This document shows, piece by piece, positions 59,000 to 64,000 of a DNA stretch of 64,000 nt (within the stretch, counting starts at the first letter, position 1; the number at the start of each line of letters is the position of its first letter). Where the stretch lies: contig NZ_CP060412.1 of assembly GCF_014297575.1 (NCBI RefSeq), forward strand, positions 1,302,001 to 1,366,000. The letters run 5' to 3'. Both the position numbers and the translations under genes were made by a program. Below the pieces are notes generated by a model that saw only the letters and a program-made list of their open reading frames with translations, was not told the origin of the DNA and searched no databases. Source of the DNA: Dyella telluris. Its GTDB lineage: Bacteria > Pseudomonadota > Gammaproteobacteria > Xanthomonadales > Rhodanobacteraceae.

Positions 59000-60358
59000 A
59001 TGAGTGAAATCAGCCTCAAGAGCTTCAAAGCCTACGATATCCGCGGTCGCGTACCGGACGAGCTGAACGAAGACCTCGCCCGGCGCATCGGTAATGCCAC
59101 GGCCCAATTGCTGGGCCCGGGCCCCATCGTGCTCGGCCGCGACGTGCGGCTGAGCAGTCCCGCGCTGCAGGACGCGCTGGCCGAGGGCATCACGGCCAGT
59201 GGACGCGATGTCATCGATATCGGGCTTTGCGGCACCGAAGAGGTTTATTTCCAGACGGCCCACCTACGCGCGGCTGGCGGCATCATGGTGACCGCCAGCC
59301 ACAACCCGATTGACTACAACGGACTCAAGCTCGTGCGCGAGGGCTCCCGCCCCATCAGCGGTGACTCGGGCCTCTTCACCATTCGCAACAACGTCGCCGC
59401 TGGCCGGTGTGTCGAAACCATCACGCATGGGACCGTGCGAGTTGTCACTGACAAAAGTGCCTACATCGCCCACCTGTTGACCTACGTCGACGCAGCGTCG
59501 CTCAAACCGCTGAGGATCGTCACCAACCCAGGTAATGGTGGTGCTGGTCTCGTGATCGATGAACTGGCGTCGCATCTGCCCTTCGAGTTCTTGCGCATCC
59601 AGCATGAGCCGAACGGCCACTTCCCCCACGGCATTCCCAATCCGCTGTTGCCGGAGAATCGGCAGGCCACAGCCGACGCCGTCCGTGCTCATGGCGCGGA
59701 CTTCGGCATCGCCTGGGACGGCGATTTCGATCGCTGCTTCTTCTTCGATGCCTCGGGTCGGTTCATCGAGGGCTACTACCTGGTCGGACTGCTGGCAACG
59801 GCGCTGCTGGCCAAGCACCCTGGCGAAAAGATCATCCACGACCCGCGATTGACGTGGAATACGATCGAGATGGTGACCACGGCAGGTGGCATCCCGGTCC
59901 AGAGCAAGACCGGCCACGCCTTCATCAAGGAGCGCATGCGCGCGGAGAACGCCGTCTATGGCGGCGAAATGAGCGCGCATCACTACTTCCGTGATTTCGC
60001 CTATTGCGACTCCGGCATGATTCCCTGGCTGCTCATCGCAGGCCTGATCTCCCGTACCGGCCAGCCGCTGGCATCCATGGTTGAGGACCGCATGCAGGCT
60101 TTCCCCTGCAGTGGCGAGATCAACTTCAAGGTGGGCGACGCCGAGACCGCGATCGAGCGCGTGCTGGCGCATTACGCCTCGCTTGCACCTGTCATGGACC
60201 GGACCGACGGCATCAGCGCCGACTTCGGCTCGTGGCGCTTTAACCTACGTAGCTCCAATACCGAGCCACTGTTGCGCCTCAACGTTGAAGCGCGTGCAGA
60301 CGCGGGCCAGTTGGAGCGTCAGGTCGCGCAAATCACGGCCCTGCTTGGCGCAGCCTGA
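59000..60358 (+). CDS. xanA: Phosphomannomutase / phosphoglucomutase (XanA type)
   Basis: A 452-residue alpha-D-phosphohexomutase that interconverts hexose 6- and 1-phosphates, supplying glucose-1-phosphate for RmlA and mannose-1-phosphate for GDP-mannose. The phosphoserine loop is TASHNP, the metal loop DGDFDR, the sugar loop [10 protein letters not shown] and the phosphate-binding loop [27 protein letters not shown] and [14 protein letters not shown] match XanA of Xanthomonas closely as I remember it. It follows etfA by six bases. The xanB partner found in xanAB of Xanthomonas is absent from the next 640 bases. Confidence 0.93.
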   Translation: MSEISLKSFKAYDIRGRVPDELNEDLARRIGNATAQLLGPGPIVLGRDVRLSSPALQDALAEGITASGRDVIDIGLCGTEEVYFQTAHLRAAGGIMVTASHNPIDYNGLKLVREGSRPISGDSGLFTIRNNVAAGRCVETITHGTVRVVTDKSAYIAHLLTYVDAASLKPLRIVTNPGNGGAGLVIDELASHLPFEFLRIQHEPNGHFPHGIPNPLLPENRQATADAVRAHGADFGIAWDGDFDRCFFFDASGRFIEGYYLVGLLATALLAKHPGEKIIHDPRLTWNTIEMVTTAGGIPVQSKTGHAFIKERMRAENAVYGGEMSAHHYFRDFAYCDSGMIPWLLIAGLISRTGQPLASMVEDRMQAFPCSGEINFKVGDAETAIERVLAHYASLAPVMDRTDGISADFGSWRFNLRSSNTEPLLRLNVEARADAGQLERQVAQITALLGAA

Positions 60359-61001
60359 GCGCGCCAGCTAGCCCGATGTGATGCCAGAGCCAGTAACATG
60401 GCTTTGTCCCAGATCTCGTGCACCATGTGAAAGATATCCGTTCGAAGTCCGGCGATCTGCCGAACGCTCCATGTCTGGATCCGGCCCGACATGACATGGT
60501 CCCGAGCAGCACAAATTGCGACCGCCATTTCATGCGTCAACCGCAGCCTCGTCGACACTCAGAGCACGGACATGATCACCAAGGGTGCTGAGGCGTCGAT
60601 CTTCGACATGGCCGATTTGGCCTGGTGCGGATGCGAACCTTGGGACAGTTGCGTCCACAGCCCTGCAATCCGGCATGAAAGAGTCGCCGGAGGTCACACA
60701 GTCACTGAAATTACATTGGAAATCGGCACAACTTATGCTTCCAGCGGGCTTCGGGCGCGACCAGCAAGTTCCAGCCCACGGATGGATGCCCATGAAGCTG
60801 GGTATTTCAGCAGCCTGCTAGACCCCTGAAACTCATGAAATTCGTCGACAATGAGCGGGGCCAGTGCTGCCATTCTGAAGACCCTGGCTTGCCGACTCTA
60901 ATGTTGGTGTTGCAATGGCAAAGCCACCCAGAACGGCCTGTGTTTTAGCGCCAGCGGACATGACACAATACGCGGAACTAGCTGATTGGTCATAAGGATC
61001 T
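60359..61001. other. 643-base region without a convincing gene, possible remnant
   Basis: Short open frames exist on both strands (for example minus 60319-60558, about 79 residues, and plus 60491-60829) but none has a ribosome site, and I recognise no family. One minus-strand stretch (LTHEMAVAICAARDHVM and RTDIFHMVHEIWDKAML) has protein-like composition, so this may be decayed coding DNA. GC is lower than in the flanks. No terminal repeats or transposase motif were found. The far end must contain the promoter of rmlB, but no clear hexamers are visible. Confidence 0.4.
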
Positions 61002-62051
61002 ATGAAGACGCTGCTCGTTACCGGCGGTGCCGGTTTTATCGGTGCAAATTTCGTCCTCCAGTCCGTTGCCGTAGGGCATCGCGTCATCAATCTGGACAAG
61101 CTTACGTACGCCGGGAATCTAGATACGCTCGCCTCTCTCGAAGGCAATGCCCGCCATATCTTCGCACACGGCGACATTGGCAATCGCGCGTTGATCACCC
61201 AACTTCTTACCCAGCACAGGCCAGACGCCGTAATCAACTTTGCGGCCGAGTCCCATGTTGATCGCTCGATAGACGGCCCTGCAGCTTTCATCGAAACCAA
61301 TGTGGTTGGCACACTGGGACTGCTTGAAAGCACGCGCGACTATTGGCGCAGTCTGGACAGCGCTGCTGCCTGTTCGTTCCGCTTCCTGCATGTATCAACC
61401 GACGAGGTCTACGGCTCGCTCGGCCCCGAGGGCAGCTTCAAAGAAACCACGCCCTATGCTCCCAATTCACCCTATTCGGCGTCGAAGGCTGCCTCGGACC
61501 ATCTCGTCCGCGCATTCCATCACACCTATGGCCTGCCAACGCTGACAACCAATTGCTCCAACAATTACGGGCCTTACCAATTCCCTGAAAAACTGATTCC
61601 GCTAATCATCCAGAAGGCGCTGGCCGGCGAGGCACTGCCGGTCTATGGCGACGGGCTGAACATCCGCGACTGGCTGTATGTTGGGGATCACTGCACCGCC
61701 ATCCAGCGGGTGCTCGAAGCGGGCTTGGTTGGCGAGACCTACAACGTGGGTGGCAACGCCGAGCGCGAGAACCTGACCGTCGTGAAGGCCATCTGCGCAC
61801 TGCTGGACGAACGCCATCCGCTGGCAGACGGCCGTCGTCGCGAATCCCTCATCACCTTCGTCAAGGATCGCCCAGGACACGATCGTCGTTACGCTATCGA
61901 TTCGTCGAAGCTGCAGAACGAGCTCGGCTGGCGCCCCTCGCAGACGTTTGAATCGGGCATCGCCCATACCGTCGATTGGTATCTGGAAAACAAAGCGTGG
62001 ACTTCTCGTGTGCTTGACGGAAGCTATCGCATGGAGCGACTCGGCGTATGA
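61002..62051 (+). CDS. rmlB: dTDP-glucose 4,6-dehydratase
   Basis: A 349-residue extended short-chain dehydrogenase that forms dTDP-4-keto-6-deoxyglucose, step two of dTDP-L-rhamnose synthesis. The NAD motif TGGAGFIG lies at residues 6-13. [14 protein letters not shown] supplies the catalytic Asp-Glu pair and [15 protein letters not shown] the Tyr-Lys pair. Its stop overlaps the rmlA start (ATGA). First gene of rmlBACD. Confidence 0.97.
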   Translation: MKTLLVTGGAGFIGANFVLQSVAVGHRVINLDKLTYAGNLDTLASLEGNARHIFAHGDIGNRALITQLLTQHRPDAVINFAAESHVDRSIDGPAAFIETNVVGTLGLLESTRDYWRSLDSAAACSFRFLHVSTDEVYGSLGPEGSFKETTPYAPNSPYSASKAASDHLVRAFHHTYGLPTLTTNCSNNYGPYQFPEKLIPLIIQKALAGEALPVYGDGLNIRDWLYVGDHCTAIQRVLEAGLVGETYNVGGNAERENLTVVKAICALLDERHPLADGRRRESLITFVKDRPGHDRRYAIDSSKLQNELGWRPSQTFESGIAHTVDWYLENKAWTSRVLDGSYRMERLGV

Positions 62052-62935
62052 GCAGCCAGAAGGGCATCATCCTCGCCGGTGGTTCCGGCACGCGGCTTTA
62101 TCCCATTACTCAGGCAGTGAGCAAACAGCTGCTGCCCGTGTATGACAAGCCCATGATCTATTACCCACTCGCCACGCTCATGCTGGCGGGTATTCGCGAC
62201 GTGCTGGTAATCAACACTCCGCACGAGCAGGCACTCTTTCAGCGCCTGTTAGGTGACGGTAGCCAATGGGGCATCAACATCTCCTACGCCGTCCAGCCGT
62301 CCCCGAACGGTCTGGCGGAGGCCTTCATCATTGGCCGCGACTTTGTCGGAAACAATCCCAGCTGTCTGGTGCTTGGCGACAACATCTTCTACGGCGTAGG
62401 TCTTACCGAACGTATGAAGCGCGCTGCGGCACGCGAGCACGGCGCAACAGTATTCGGCTATTGGGTCAAGGATCCTGAGCGCTATGGCGTGGCTGAATTC
62501 GACGCTGCGGGCAAGGTGATCGGTCTGGAGGAAAAGCCGGCCGAGCCGAAGTCCCACTACGCGGTGACTGGACTGTACTTCTACGACAATCGCGCCCCCG
62601 ACTTCGCCGCGAACCTGAAGCCCTCAGTGCGCGGCGAGCTGGAAATCACGGATCTCAACCGCTGCTATCTCGACGACGAGTCGTTGCATTTGGAGCAATT
62701 GGGTCGAGGCTACGCCTGGCTGGATACGGGCACCCACGAGTCCCTGATGGAAGCTGGCGATTACATCCAGACCATCGAGAACCGGCAAGGCCTGAAGGTC
62801 TGCTGCCCTGAAGAGATCGCTTACATCAAAAAGTGGATCGATGCAGAGCAATTGCTGCGACTTGCAGCCCCGCTCTCCAAGACGGGTTATGGGCAGTACC
62901 TCCAGAACCTGACCAAACAAGGCTACGTTGGATGA
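62048..62935 (+). CDS. rmlA: Glucose-1-phosphate thymidylyltransferase
   Basis: A 295-residue nucleotidyltransferase that makes dTDP-glucose from glucose-1-phosphate and dTTP, the first and feedback-regulated step of dTDP-rhamnose synthesis. The signature [14 protein letters not shown] lies at residues 5-18, with [19 protein letters not shown] and [20 protein letters not shown] following. Length is that of RmlA enzymes rather than longer UTP-glucose types. Start overlaps the rmlB stop; its own stop overlaps the rmlC start. Confidence 0.97.
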   Translation: MSSQKGIILAGGSGTRLYPITQAVSKQLLPVYDKPMIYYPLATLMLAGIRDVLVINTPHEQALFQRLLGDGSQWGINISYAVQPSPNGLAEAFIIGRDFVGNNPSCLVLGDNIFYGVGLTERMKRAAAREHGATVFGYWVKDPERYGVAEFDAAGKVIGLEEKPAEPKSHYAVTGLYFYDNRAPDFAANLKPSVRGELEITDLNRCYLDDESLHLEQLGRGYAWLDTGTHESLMEAGDYIQTIENRQGLKVCCPEEIAYIKKWIDAEQLLRLAAPLSKTGYGQYLQNLTKQGYVG

Positions 62936-63489
62936 AGTTCATCGAAACATCGCTACCCGGCTGCGTTGTGATCGAACCGCAAGTGTTCGGCGACTCGCGC
63001 GGGTTTTTCTACGAGAGCTACAACGAGGCCAAGTATCGCGAGGCGGGCATCGACAGGCGATTCGTGCAGTCGAACGTCTCCCGCTCGGCACGCGGGGTGT
63101 TGCGTGGCCTGCACTACCAGTGGCCACATCCGCAGGGAAAGCTCGTCAGCGTCCTGGAGGGTGAAGTCTTTGATGTCGCGGTGGATATCCGTCGCGGCTC
63201 CCCGACATTCGGCCAGTGGGCGGGCGTAATGCTCACTGCGGAGAACCATCGGCACTTCTGGATCCCTGAAGGTTTCGCGCACGGTTTTTGCGTGCTGTCC
63301 GAATTCGCCACGTTCTCGTACCAGTGCACGGACCTCTACGATGCCAAGGCGGATGGCGGCGTTCGCTGGAACGATCCGGCGATCGGCATCGACTGGCCGA
63401 TCAGCTCCCCGCTTCTTTCGGACAAGGACGGCAAGGCTCCCTTGCTCGCCGATGTATCGCCGGACCGACTGCCGGAGTACCAGGCTTGA
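62932..63489 (+). CDS. rmlC: dTDP-4-dehydrorhamnose 3,5-epimerase
   Basis: A 185-residue cupin that epimerises C3 and C5 of the keto-sugar. Characteristic segments are [37 protein letters not shown] with the catalytic histidine, [14 protein letters not shown] and the tyrosine-bearing [12 protein letters not shown] 62932 is fixed by the four-base overlap with rmlA. The last codons overlap the rmlD start. Confidence 0.96.
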   Translation: MKFIETSLPGCVVIEPQVFGDSRGFFYESYNEAKYREAGIDRRFVQSNVSRSARGVLRGLHYQWPHPQGKLVSVLEGEVFDVAVDIRRGSPTFGQWAGVMLTAENHRHFWIPEGFAHGFCVLSEFATFSYQCTDLYDAKADGGVRWNDPAIGIDWPISSPLLSDKDGKAPLLADVSPDRLPEYQA

Positions 63490-64000
63490 AGATCCTGCTG
63501 CTAGGTGCCAACGGGCAGCTCGGACAGACCTTTCTGAAGGAGAGCGCCCTCACGACATTTGGTGAGGTAGTGCCGGTGACCCGAGACGGCCAGCTTTCAG
63601 GCGGGATGACGGGAGTAGCGGGTGACCTTTCTTCACCTGAAGGCATGACTGCTGTGCTTGATCGCGTCCAACCGGATGTGATCATCAATGCCGCGGCTTT
63701 TACGGCTGTGGATCGCGCAGAGCAGGAAGAAAAGCTTGCAACGCGGGTCAACGGTGAATCCGTTGGCGCCATCGGAGCCTGGGCGGCATCAAACGACGCT
63801 CTGGTCCTGCACTATTCCACCGATTATGTTTTCGATGGAAGCAGTGCGGAGCCTTATGCCGTCGATGCGGCGACTGCCCCCCTCGGAGCCTATGGCCGCA
63901 GCAAGCTGGCCGGTGAACGGGCCCTTGCCGGGAGCGGTGCGCGCCACATGATTTTTCGTACGGCATGGGTCTACGCCGCACATGGCCACAACTTCCTACG
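63486..64000 (+). CDS. rmlD: dTDP-4-dehydrorhamnose reductase, cut by the right edge
   Basis: The N-terminal 171 residues of the reductase that completes dTDP-L-rhamnose. It begins with TTG at 63486, whose last two bases are part of the rmlC stop (TTGA), so translation is probably coupled. [15 protein letters not shown] is the NAD(P) motif; INAAAFTAVDRAEQ, HYSTDYVFDG and the catalytic YGRSKLAGE are present. The frame is open to the window end without interruption. Confidence 0.93.
   Translation, partial: MKILLLGANGQLGQTFLKESALTTFGEVVPVTRDGQLSGGMTGVAGDLSSPEGMTAVLDRVQPDVIINAAAFTAVDRAEQEEKLATRVNGESVGAIGAWAASNDALVLHYSTDYVFDGSSAEPYAVDAATAPLGAYGRSKLAGERALAGSGARHMIFRTAWVYAAHGHNFL

Noticed and set aside
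60319..60558. 79-codon minus-strand open frame overlapping the 3' end of xanA, considered as a gene
   Set aside because: No ribosome site, no recognised family and overlap with xanA. Kept only as a note in the description of the gap.

Overview
The window is about 64 kb of uniformly GC-rich chromosomal DNA with tightly packed genes. There are no rRNA or tRNA genes, CRISPR arrays, phage genes or intact insertion sequences. Gene content points to a gammaproteobacterium of the Xanthomonadales, most likely Rhodanobacteraceae (Dyella, Luteibacter or Rhodanobacter relatives). The evidence is a XanA-type phosphomannomutase beside etfBA and rmlBACD, a metX-metB-hom operon, GTP-type PEP carboxykinase, a cysD-cysNC fusion and several REP-like palindromes. 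The genus is inference.

Left part (1-10 kb): an APC-family permease; the methionine operon metX-metB-hom on the minus strand; a secreted protein with two similar halves; a DUF1304 membrane protein; an M24 peptidase; prfC. The methionine operon has two SAM-linked controls in its leader. Tandem met boxes sit next to a strong promoter, and a complete SAM-I riboswitch follows with a ribosome-site-masking platform.

10-33 kb: a CPBP protease; a coupled four-gene signalling operon (CHASE3/GAF hybrid kinase with three receivers, CheR, CheB, receiver-GGDEF); a DUF4442 protein and FadE; an alpha/beta hydrolase divergent from a TetR regulator; pckG; an ECF sigma/anti-sigma/DUF4097 operon; a GAF-GAF-GGDEF-EAL protein; hslO; mtgA; a GtrB-like glycosyltransferase.

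33-52 kb: a CBS-domain protein, a transporter, a GMC oxidoreductase, a serine hydrolase and a TonB-like protein. Next is the most unusual gene of the window: a MetJ repressor domain fused in frame to a 118-residue histone H1-like lysine/alanine tail. Then gcvT and gcvH, cysD-cysNC (sulfate activation), a four-gene MCE lipid-transport operon, an AlkB-like dioxygenase, an amidase and ETF-ubiquinone oxidoreductase.

52-64 kb: two large polysaccharide genes (GT2-GT4 fusion; WbsX/RgpF-type protein) lie between the ETF-QO gene and etfBA. These are followed by xanA, a 640-base stretch without a convincing gene, and rmlB-rmlA-rmlC-rmlD. The last is cut by the window edge. ETF-QO and ETF link FadE-type beta-oxidation to the quinone pool. 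XanA and Rml enzymes make the sugar nucleotides used by surface glycosyltransferases.

The metJ-like gene, the met boxes and the SAM riboswitch form one coherent story: methionine synthesis in this organism appears to be sensed through SAM at both the DNA and RNA level, and the DNA-level sensor carries a nucleoid-protein tail.
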